Assembly (NCBI RefSeq): GCF_014195505.1
Contig: NZ_JACIBV010000001.1
Location: forward strand, 248,001-312,000
Length of the DNA stretch: 64,000 nucleotides
Direction of reading: 5' to 3'
From: Nonomuraea dietziae
Lineage (GTDB): Bacteria; Actinomycetota; Actinomycetes; Streptosporangiales; Streptosporangiaceae
In this document: positions 42,352 through 49,678 of the stretch, in pieces
How the letters are laid out: each line of letters starts with the position of its first letter
Position numbering within the stretch: the first letter of the stretch is position 1
The notes under the pieces: model-generated
Databases searched by the model: none
Told to the model about the DNA's origin: nothing
What the model saw: only the letters and a program-made list of their open reading frames with translations
Translations under genes and position numbers: made by a program

Positions 42352-44058
42352 ATGACTCTCACCCGCACCCCCTCAAGCACCGCGGTTCCCCATGCCACGC
42401 CGGTATCGAGCTCGTCGAGCTCGACTTCGGGGAGCCATCGGCGCAGGAAACGCACCCGCCACACCGGAATGTTCATGGTGCTCGGCTGCGGGACGATGGC
42501 GCTGGTCATGGGCGACACCATGGCCGGGACACTCGCCGTGCCGCTGGTGGCCTCCCACCGGCTCGGCGCCGGGGTCGCCTTGGTCGACCTGCAGTGGATC
42601 GCTAGCGCCGCGGCGATCACCTACGCCGCCGCGCTGGCCGCCGCTGGCCGTTTGGCCGACGCGGTCGGTCGCCGCCGGGTGTTGCTGGCCGGACTCCTGA
42701 TCTTCGCCCTCGGTGGCGCGGCCGCCGCCATCGCCCCCGACCTCGTGGTGCTGGTGGCCGCGCGTGCCCTGCAAGGAGCCGGAGCGGGCGCGATCGTGCC
42801 CGCCTCCCTGGCGCTGCTGCTGACCCAGCTGCCGGCCACCCGCCGCGCGGCGGCGATCGGCGCATGGTCGGCCTCCTCCGGGCTGGGCGGCATCCCGCTG
42901 CATGGCGCTGGCGGCTGGCTGGCCGAACTGTGGAATTGGCGGCTGCTGTTCGCCCCCGCCGCGGTGGCCGGCCTCCTGCTAGCGGTCGTGGCGATGATGC
43001 TGCCAGCCGACCGCGGGGATCGGGCCGATCGGTGGCGACGCGTGCCGGATCCGATCGGCACGCTGATGCTGCTCGGCGGCCTTACCGCTCTGGTGCTCGC
43101 CCTGTCCAAGGGCCAGCAGTGGGGATGGCCTTCGCTGCTTGGGCTGATCAGCATGGCCTTCGGCATGCTGCTGATCGCGCTCGTCCGCTCCTGCGGTCAT
43201 CGAGCGCCGGCGATCGACCTGACGCTGTGGCGGCGGCCGCGATTCCTGCTGGCCGCGCTGATCGCGCTGATGTATGGCCTGGTGTCCCTGGCGCTGCTGT
43301 CCACCGCGCCCTTTCTACTGCGGCACTGGCAGTTGCCCCTCCCGCTGATCGGGCTGGCGCTGGCGCCGCTGTCAGCCAGCGTGCTGACCTCCAGCCTCCT
43401 GGCCGGGCCGCTGGTGCGCCGCCGCGGCGTCCGGCCGGTGATCTATATCGGTGTGCTCGTCGTCGTCGGCGCCGCGCTCTGGCAGCTACAGGCGGGACTG
43501 CGGCCGGAACCTCAGCTCGCACTGTGGATGGCCGCCTGCCTGCTCATGGGCGTGGGACTGGGCATGATCAGCACCGGCGCGTCAGCGGCCGCCACCCTGA
43601 CAGCAGGCAGCGACCATTACGCCTCGGCTGTCGGCGCGAGCATGACCGCCCGCCAACTCGGCGGCGCCATCGGCGTGGCCGTCGGCATGCTGCTGTTGGA
43701 GCACCCGCCGCTGCGCGGCCCGATGCCCGGCAACAGCGCGGTGTTCGCTCTCATCATCGGCGGCGTGGCGGTCGCCGGCTTCGCGGCTCTGTTCCTCCAT
43801 CCGACAGCTGCCCCACCCGCTCCTGCGACCAAGGCCGCCGGTGGCAGTGACGCTCCCATCGGTGCGCCCGCCGCTCAGCGTTCGGCGCCCGCGCCTGCCA
43901 CGCCCGGCCCAGTGCCCGCTTCAGCCGCGTCGTTGAGTCCGATCCCCGTGTTGGCAGGCCAGCTCATCGAAGCGATCGACTACGTGCTCGCCAGCCAGTC
44001 CACGTCAGTACGATCGCCCCGCAACCGGATCCGGCAACCCGCGGGCCGGCAGCCTTAG
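42352..44058 (+). CDS. MFS exporter (DHA2-like, 14 helices) of the DHB-type cluster
   Basis: 568 residues from ATG 42352, with GGAGG ahead of it. Cytoplasmic Ser/basic N-terminus (~1-40), about 14 membrane helices, motif A G-R-L-A-D-A-V-G-R-R-R, and motif-C-like G-A-W-S-A-S-S-G-L-G-G. The last ~80 residues are a Pro/Ala-rich soluble tail, unusual for the family. Presumed exporter of the cluster product. It ends ten bases from the convergent regulator gene. Confidence 0.88.
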   Translation: MTLTRTPSSTAVPHATPVSSSSSSTSGSHRRRKRTRHTGMFMVLGCGTMALVMGDTMAGTLAVPLVASHRLGAGVALVDLQWIASAAAITYAAALAAAGRLADAVGRRRVLLAGLLIFALGGAAAAIAPDLVVLVAARALQGAGAGAIVPASLALLLTQLPATRRAAAIGAWSASSGLGGIPLHGAGGWLAELWNWRLLFAPAAVAGLLLAVVAMMLPADRGDRADRWRRVPDPIGTLMLLGGLTALVLALSKGQQWGWPSLLGLISMAFGMLLIALVRSCGHRAPAIDLTLWRRPRFLLAALIALMYGLVSLALLSTAPFLLRHWQLPLPLIGLALAPLSASVLTSSLLAGPLVRRRGVRPVIYIGVLVVVGAALWQLQAGLRPEPQLALWMAACLLMGVGLGMISTGASAAATLTAGSDHYASAVGASMTARQLGGAIGVAVGMLLLEHPPLRGPMPGNSAVFALIIGGVAVAGFAALFLHPTAAPPAPATKAAGGSDAPIGAPAAQRSAPAPATPGPVPASAASLSPIPVLAGQLIEAIDYVLASQSTSVRSPRNRIRQPAGRQP

Positions 44059-44068
44059 CTCGCGGCGG

Positions 44069-45403
44069 TCAGTAACTGGCCAGATCACCGACGCTCATCG
44101 CCCGCTGGTAGGCGCGGATGCTGGCTTCCACCTCGCCGCACTCTTCCAGCTCCGCGGCGCTGTCCGCGAACGCCCGGGATGCACGCCCAGGAGCCTTCAT
44201 CTGCTCCAGTTGCTCACCAGTGGTGGTACGTACCTCGGCTGCCGCTTGCATCTGCTGACGCGCGCGCAGGGTGTCGGCGACGAGCAGCCGCGCGTCAGCG
44301 ACGAGGTTGAGCGCAGCAGGGTGCCGGGTGGCGATCTCCTCAGCCTGCCGCGCCGCTGCCTCAACGTCTCCGGCCAGGAGCGCCGCGCGGGCCAGCCACA
44401 GCTGGCAGTAGCCTAAGTCGATGGCGCTGGCGGCGCTGCCTGCCAGCTCTTGCTGGGCGATGAGCAGCATCTGGCGCGCTCTGGCATGCTCGGCCGGGCA
44501 GTAGATGAGCAGGTTCTCGGCCAGCCTGGCTCGCAACCGGCCTGTCGAGCGGGGGTCGGTGAGGTGGGCGTGGGCGGCCAACGCCCGCTCACCCAGGTCG
44601 GCGGCCAGGCTCGCATCGCCGTCGATGGCCGCGACCGTCGCGCCATTCCAGCAGGCGGCCCGCAGCGCCCGCGGTGTACCCAGTTGCTCGGCCGCTTCCA
44701 GCAGTTGGGCGGCCAGGGCCCGGCAGATCGTCTGTTCCCCGCGTTCGATGTAGGCGGCCAGCAGCGTGGCGCCGAGTTCGATACCCCGGTCGGTCCAGCC
44801 TCCGGGCAGTTCCCGGGTGAAGGTGATCTCGCCGATGTTGACGCTCGCTGACAGGTCACCGACCTCGCGCAGGCATCGGCATAATGCCAGGGCGATGCCT
44901 ATCCGGTGCTCGGTCTCTTCGCGGTCTTCGAAGGCCATCGGGGGCAGTTGCTGCTCATCGAGCGGCGCCAGGACGGCCAGCAGATACGTCAGGCGCTCGA
45001 TGGCCTCGGGCAGGTCCCCATCGGCCTCCGCGGCCAGAGCCAGACCCAGTTCGGCCTGACACCACAGATCGGGGCGGCTGCCCAGGGCCGGATCATCGAC
45101 GAGCGCGGCGTACTGGGCGCGGGCCTCGGCGGCCAGGCCTTCAGCGAGCGCCTCGTCTGCTCTGGCGAGCTCCTGCCTGATCTGCGCGCCGCGGTCTGCA
45201 GGGAGCCCATGGCGCAGGACCAGCGGTGAGCACCCGAGCGTGGCGGCCAGTTCCCGCAGCTCCTGCGCGGTGGCGTCGACGCCGTCTTCGAGCAATGTGA
45301 GCCGCCGGGTCGAGAGCTGGGATCCACTGAGGTCGTCCAGCGTCAACCGGCGCTGGTGTCGAAGGCCTCGCAGAATCACGCCCCCATGCATATCGGTCAG
45401 CAT
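44069..45403 (-). CDS. HTH/TPR transcriptional regulator, candidate peptide receptor
   Basis: About 444 residues from ATG 45403 (an ATG at 45391 is possible). Residues ~8-60 resemble an XRE-type helix-turn-helix (V-I-L-R-G-L-R-H-Q-R-R-L-T-L-D-D-L, then L-R-E-L-A-A-T-L-G). Residues ~80-440 are a long array of Ala/Leu-rich antiparallel helices of TPR type, the plan of peptide-binding RRNPP-like regulators and of many actinomycete cluster regulators. It is divergent from the 48-codon secreted-peptide gene at 45613 and convergent with the exporter operon, so it likely controls both. Confidence 0.8.
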   Translation of the reverse strand: MLTDMHGGVILRGLRHQRRLTLDDLSGSQLSTRRLTLLEDGVDATAQELRELAATLGCSPLVLRHGLPADRGAQIRQELARADEALAEGLAAEARAQYAALVDDPALGSRPDLWCQAELGLALAAEADGDLPEAIERLTYLLAVLAPLDEQQLPPMAFEDREETEHRIGIALALCRCLREVGDLSASVNIGEITFTRELPGGWTDRGIELGATLLAAYIERGEQTICRALAAQLLEAAEQLGTPRALRAACWNGATVAAIDGDASLAADLGERALAAHAHLTDPRSTGRLRARLAENLLIYCPAEHARARQMLLIAQQELAGSAASAIDLGYCQLWLARAALLAGDVEAAARQAEEIATRHPAALNLVADARLLVADTLRARQQMQAAAEVRTTTGEQLEQMKAPGRASRAFADSAAELEECGEVEASIRAYQRAMSVGDLASY

Positions 45404-45428
45404 TCCACCGCCCTGGTCGCGATCTGCC

Positions 45429-45447
45429 TCGCATTCGATCAATGCGA
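45429..45447. promoter_or_regulatory. 19-bp inverted repeat in the regulator/peptide intergenic region
   Basis: Perfect 7-base arms TCGCATT and AATGCGA around CGATC, 26 bases upstream of the regulator start at 45403. Candidate autoregulatory operator for the HTH/TPR protein. Confidence 0.55.
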
Positions 45448-45578
45448 ACCGATCGCAGACACAAGCTGGGCAGATCACCACCCTTGGTGTCACCGACGCG
45501 AGGTCACCCAACGTGATCATGTTGTGGAGCAGACGACCGGCTGTCACAATCAGGGCCGGTCTGCAAGCTGCTCGACCG

Positions 45579-45590
45579 CGTGTCGACACG
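45579..45590. promoter_or_regulatory. 12-bp palindrome before the secreted-peptide gene
   Basis: CGTGTCGACACG is a perfect 12-base palindrome ending ten bases before the AGGAGG ribosome site of the peptide gene. It could be an operator at or near the transcription start. Confidence 0.45.
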
Positions 45591-45612
45591 TCAGGAAAGC
45601 AGGAGGTTCGCT

Positions 45613-45759
45613 GTGCGTTCCCGCCTGGGACACCGCGTCCTTGCCGTCAGCGCCCTCATCGTCGCCGCGGTGCTGGTGACCTCTACCTCGGCTGCTGCTG
45701 ACCCTGAGCCGGGCGCGGCTCCAACGGTCGTGGGAGCGGTTGGCAATCACTGCTGCTGA
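45613..45759 (+). CDS. 48-codon secreted peptide, candidate signalling pheromone
   Basis: GTG 45613 is preceded by a perfect AGGAGG at 45601-45606 (6-base spacing), strong evidence that this short frame is translated. The product has a classical Sec signal: basic V-R-S-R-L-G-H-R, hydrophobic core V-L-A-V-S-A-L-I-V-A-A-V-L-V, then T-S-T-S-A-A-A with likely cleavage before Asp30. The mature ~19 residues start D-P-E-P-G and end V-V-G-A-V-G-N-H-C-C. It is divergent from the HTH/TPR regulator. A pheromone/receptor pair is inferred from this arrangement; a small cysteine peptide toxin or metal-binding peptide is the alternative. Confidence 0.75.
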   Translation: MRSRLGHRVLAVSALIVAAVLVTSTSAAADPEPGAAPTVVGAVGNHCC

Positions 45760-46180
45760 GCGGGCTAAACGCAGGCTCTTCCAGCCGGCGTCGTATGGCC
45801 AGCGCGTCGTCGGGAGTGGTTTCGTCGAGCTACTTCCACCTCGGCCCGAGCGCGCCGCCGAGCTTTGAGACCGCCACCGTCGACTCGCCGGGCGGGCCGT
45901 GGTTGCTGCACCACCTGTGCCATGGCGCCGGTGGTGTTCAGCGTTTCTCTCCAACTTGGTCGTCGTCCGGGCCGCTACCGGGGAAGGGAGGAAGCGATCC
46001 CGCCAGATGCTGTCGTTCCGCGCTGAGGTCGATGACAGCGACCCAGTCGTGCGCGCTCCACCTCTCCAGATCGTCTGCCAGGGCCTCGAGGTCGACCGCA
46101 GCTATGTGTGCACACCCGGCACGCCCTCAAACCGGCCACCGTCACCCCAGCTTCACCCTACCGGGATTCGCCGAAACGGA
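45760..46180. other. mostly non-coding; possible gene fragment on the minus strand
   Basis: A minus-strand frame from ~46115 to a stop at 45938 reads L-E-A-L-A-D-D-L-E-R-W-S-A-H-D-W-V-A-V-I, which looks like real protein sequence, but there is no convincing start and the family is unknown. The rest of the stretch shows nothing. Confidence 0.3.
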
Positions 46181-46609
46181 TCATTCCCAATCGGCGCCGA
46201 ATCCTGCAAAAAAGAACGTTACGTCGAAGACCGCATCTATAAACATTGTGACACTTAGCCCGAAATTAATGGTGTGGTCCATCAGAATTGTATTACTGGA
46301 CGATATTGTGAGCCTGTTCCCGCATATAAACACCCCACGATCTGCTATCAGATTATTGTTGTCGAATATGTGTACTCTGGTAATACATTCATTGCCGGCG
46401 GTTGAGTTTGACAGAATGAATATGCGCTTAAGTTTCTGGCGTGCACCCCCTAGGAATACAGGTGTAGGCATCGGAACGTGAAACCATTGTTTGGTATTTC
46501 TTTTTAGCTTCACCTGCGTACCGAACCCAAAGCGCTTGCACTCATTGAGGAGCTCGGGCGTCTCAGGGATGACTGCATTGCCGTGAGTCCACATCGCCGT
46601 AAGCGCCAT
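46181..46609 (-). CDS. DUF6623-like protein, compositionally foreign
   Basis: 142 residues from ATG 46609 with AGGAGGAATT upstream. Sequence pattern M-W-T-H-G-N-A-V, F-G-F-G-T-Q-V, W-F-H-V-P-M-P-T-P-V-F-L, then beta-rich with V-H-I-F-D, matches what I recall of DUF6623 (beta-sandwich, unknown function). The coding sequence is conspicuously A+T-rich with many AAT, ATT, AAA and TTG codons, quite unlike its neighbours, which indicates recent acquisition. It precedes the deiminase operon on the same strand. Confidence 0.72.
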   Translation of the reverse strand: MALTAMWTHGNAVIPETPELLNECKRFGFGTQVKLKRNTKQWFHVPMPTPVFLGGARQKLKRIFILSNSTAGNECITRVHIFDNNNLIADRGVFICGNRLTISSSNTILMDHTINFGLSVTMFIDAVFDVTFFFAGFGADWE

Positions 46610-46874
46610 AATTCCTCCTAGTTATTGAGTAATCGATCTGTGGGTCATCTTCGGCATGCAGGCCAAGGCTTCACCGGCGCGGACGAGCGAATCTTCCACC
46701 GCTGGCAACTACCCAGCTGAGCAAATCTCCACTTCATCGCATCGCCAGCGCCCACGCGCTGGCACGGCAGACCGATCTTTCCGGGTCAGCAGAACCTGGC
46801 CGGTGCCCCGCTCCACAACGTCGCCGAGGATGACGGGGCACGCAGATGGTTGGGTGATGGCCTTGATGAGGCGG

Positions 46875-49676
46875 TCACCGCCACCACTTGAACGCGGTGG
46901 GGGCGGTGCGGAGAACATTGGTGCCGCAGTGGATGGAGCCCAGGCGGACGTGGTAGTACCACGCCTCCACCCAGTGCACGCGGTACCCGATACGCTCAGC
47001 GACCGCCTCGGTCCAGGCTTCGAACAGGTCGACCTTGTCTTCCGGGATCTGCAGCTTCCGCCATCCCTTCCCGCGGAGGGAGCCGCTGGCATCGAAGGCG
47101 CCCGGGTTTGCCTGAATGATCAGCTGGCGTACTTGGGCTGGTGTGTGCTTCGGGGGGAATCCGTCCAGGAAGGCGGAGGCCAGCTTGTCGGCGTCAACGT
47201 CGCCCTCTCCTCTGTCGCCCCTTACGGTGGAGCCCTGTCGTGCCCAGAAGAATGTCCGGTTGAGGCCGCGGGCGCGGAGCCATTGAGGAGTGAAGCGAGC
47301 GGGGTCCACGTCTCGAAGCTGTTCAGCCACCTGGCGTAGCACGCGGGTGGCGGAGTCGACGGTCATTCGTGGGCCGTGCGGCCGAGGGATGATCAGATGG
47401 TTGTCGGCCACCTGCAAGTTGGCCATGTTGGGGGTGAAGGCTGCGGTCTGCCCGGTGGCGTGTGAGCGGCTGTCGAAGAAGACCGGGATCTTCTTGATCG
47501 GGATGCTGCCGTACATTTTGGTGAGCTGTTCCTCCACCTGGGGGAGTTGCCCCTTGGCCGGGATCAGCTCGCCATTGGGGCCGCGTTGCGGCCCAGCCGG
47601 TTCGAGGTCCTCCAGGTCCGCGTTGACGTTGTCGCTGAAGTAGGCCAGTTCATAGATCGAGATGCCGGCGGGGAAGGTCCGGGCGGGCGGAGTCTGCCAT
47701 GGGGAGTCAGGCAGCGGAAGGTTGTGGGTGGTGACGGGGAATTTGGCGTTTTCGGCCGCCAGGGCTAGGTAGATTTCCGGCGGCTCGGTGGGTAGCGCCT
47801 GGCCCGGATTGTGCCGGTGCAGCCACTGCAGGCCGCGGAGCAGGTGGGTGAGGGGATTTTTGCCCTGGTTGTTGAGCCGCGTCCGAAGGTTGTCGAACTT
47901 CCACTTCTCATATGCGCTGGCGTCGGGGGCGGACAGCCCGGCATAGAACTCCTTCGCGGCCTGCTCGAAGATCTTCTGCGCCACAAGCGGGGACGCGCGC
48001 AACACCGTGCCGAGGCCGTTGTGCGGATCTTTCAGATCGGGGACGAAGGCCAGCATCTCGTCGACGTGGCCCACGTCCAGCCAGCTCGTGTCCACTTCCA
48101 GAATGTCTTGGCGGCCGCGGAACTGCCCGCGCAGGAAGGAGAGCAGGTCCGGGTCCATGTCGGTGACCGATGGGCCGTCCGGCCGGCGTGTGGTCACGTT
48201 GCCGACCACGACCACTCCCGCCGGGGCGCTCTTGGTCGGTGGCCCGACTTCGATGTTGCCCCCGTAGTTGTGACTGGAGTGCCACAGGTGCAGCCGTTCT
48301 TCGAGTCGGCCGACTTCGTCCTTGGTCATCATGAAGTCGCGGGCGGGGGCGGCGCCGGCGGCCGGTACCCGTAGCCGCAGTTGGGGTGGCGGACCGTAGA
48401 CAGGCATGTCCACCACGATGGCTTTGACCTGCTTGTCGGCGTCGCGGATGAGGAGGTCGAGTTTGGCCTGTTGGCCCTTCCACGGTGAGTCGTCCCGCTT
48501 GGCCGCCGCCTGGGCGGTGATCTTCAGCCATTCCAGCAACGGCAGCAGCTCGTGGCGAGACTTCCACAGGTCGGCCCCTGGCTCCCCGAGTGCCTTGGTG
48601 ACCGCGGCCACGTCGCCGTCGGTGCCGATCCGGCCGATGGTCTCGAACATCTGCCGGCGCAGCGTCCGGACCTTGGTCATTGTCGTCAGTGCCCGGTCGC
48701 TATCGGCGAAGGTCATCCGGGTCTGCTGCCCGCGAGGGTCGGTGATCGTCAGCTCACGGTCCCAGAACGCCTGGCAGACTCCCAGGTCCTGGCTCAGGAA
48801 ATGGCTGGACAGCACCGAGCCGAGGTTACGTCCGCTTCCCTGCGCGGCGTCGGATCTGGTGCGCGGCGCGTGCAGCAGGACCCGTTGCAGCCCGTCGGGG
48901 GTGTGGGTGAAGCCAAGCTGATACTGGTCCTGTATCCAGGTGTCTCCGCCGTGCAGCTGACCCGGGATCAGCATGAGCGGTACGCGCAGGCGATCCAGGA
49001 CGGCTCGGATGTCGGCCACGGATGGTCCGTTGTCGTCCAACGGCTTGGCCGGGTCTGTCTCGAGCACCTCGCACATGTAGAACCGTTCGAGCCGCCCCGC
49101 ATTGCCGATGAGCACCAGCGGGGCCAGCACGAACCGCGCCTCATCTTCGATCACCGGGCCGGTGGCGCTGTCGCGCTCCAGCCAAACCTTGATCAGGCTG
49201 CCGGGCGGACCGGCGGGTGTCGTCCCGGGCGCCGGACTGAGCAGGCGGTTGGTCGCCGGGCTCGCCGGCAAATCGACCGACTCCAGAGCGAGCTTCCTGG
49301 GGAACGGTCTGGCCGGGAGCGGGTAGCGGGCCCGCTTGCCGGCGCCGACCGGCGGGATCCGTTTGCCGCTGGAGTCGATCACAGCGATCCTCGCCGCGTC
49401 CTCGCTCATCAGCACCACGAACACCTGGCCCGGGGGAGCGGTGCTGACCAGCTCCACCTGCACCCGGATCGGCTCGTTGTCCCCCGCGGTCTTGACGTGC
49501 AACTCCCGGTCCGGCCGTACTGCGCCGTCCGGGCTCACCACGCTGGGCAGGCGCCGGGTGTCGGCGTCCAGGTTGGCCCGGAGCACGGCGCCGCGCCAGC
49601 GTGCTGCCCACTCGGCGTCCTGAGCGGTCAACCGACCGTTGCGGTCGTAGTCGGCGTGGAGACGATACGCGCCCAT
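46875..49676 (-). CDS. peptidyl-arginine deiminase (PAD) family protein
   Basis: 933 residues. The N-terminus (D-Y-D-R-N-G-R-L-T, then G-A-V-L-R-A-N-L-D-A-D) matches the Ca-binding middle domain of PADs. The catalytic domain has all four residues known from human PAD4 (D350, H471, D473, C645): Asp250 in W-I-Q-D-Q, His537 and Asp539 in S-W-L-D-V-G-H-V-D-E, and Cys917 in H-C-G-T-N-V. N-Y-G-G-N-I-E-V-G-P-P (470-480), F-T-P-N-M-A-N-L-Q-V and the terminal F-K-W-W also match. Predicted Ca-dependent conversion of peptidyl-arginine to citrulline. An insert of ~100 residues (570-720) is not found in vertebrate PADs. No signal peptide. Two bases downstream of the 1024-residue gene. Confidence 0.92.
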   Translation of the reverse strand: MGAYRLHADYDRNGRLTAQDAEWAARWRGAVLRANLDADTRRLPSVVSPDGAVRPDRELHVKTAGDNEPIRVQVELVSTAPPGQVFVVLMSEDAARIAVIDSSGKRIPPVGAGKRARYPLPARPFPRKLALESVDLPASPATNRLLSPAPGTTPAGPPGSLIKVWLERDSATGPVIEDEARFVLAPLVLIGNAGRLERFYMCEVLETDPAKPLDDNGPSVADIRAVLDRLRVPLMLIPGQLHGGDTWIQDQYQLGFTHTPDGLQRVLLHAPRTRSDAAQGSGRNLGSVLSSHFLSQDLGVCQAFWDRELTITDPRGQQTRMTFADSDRALTTMTKVRTLRRQMFETIGRIGTDGDVAAVTKALGEPGADLWKSRHELLPLLEWLKITAQAAAKRDDSPWKGQQAKLDLLIRDADKQVKAIVVDMPVYGPPPQLRLRVPAAGAAPARDFMMTKDEVGRLEERLHLWHSSHNYGGNIEVGPPTKSAPAGVVVVGNVTTRRPDGPSVTDMDPDLLSFLRGQFRGRQDILEVDTSWLDVGHVDEMLAFVPDLKDPHNGLGTVLRASPLVAQKIFEQAAKEFYAGLSAPDASAYEKWKFDNLRTRLNNQGKNPLTHLLRGLQWLHRHNPGQALPTEPPEIYLALAAENAKFPVTTHNLPLPDSPWQTPPARTFPAGISIYELAYFSDNVNADLEDLEPAGPQRGPNGELIPAKGQLPQVEEQLTKMYGSIPIKKIPVFFDSRSHATGQTAAFTPNMANLQVADNHLIIPRPHGPRMTVDSATRVLRQVAEQLRDVDPARFTPQWLRARGLNRTFFWARQGSTVRGDRGEGDVDADKLASAFLDGFPPKHTPAQVRQLIIQANPGAFDASGSLRGKGWRKLQIPEDKVDLFEAWTEAVAERIGYRVHWVEAWYYHVRLGSIHCGTNVLRTAPTAFKWWR

Positions 49677-49678
49677 CG

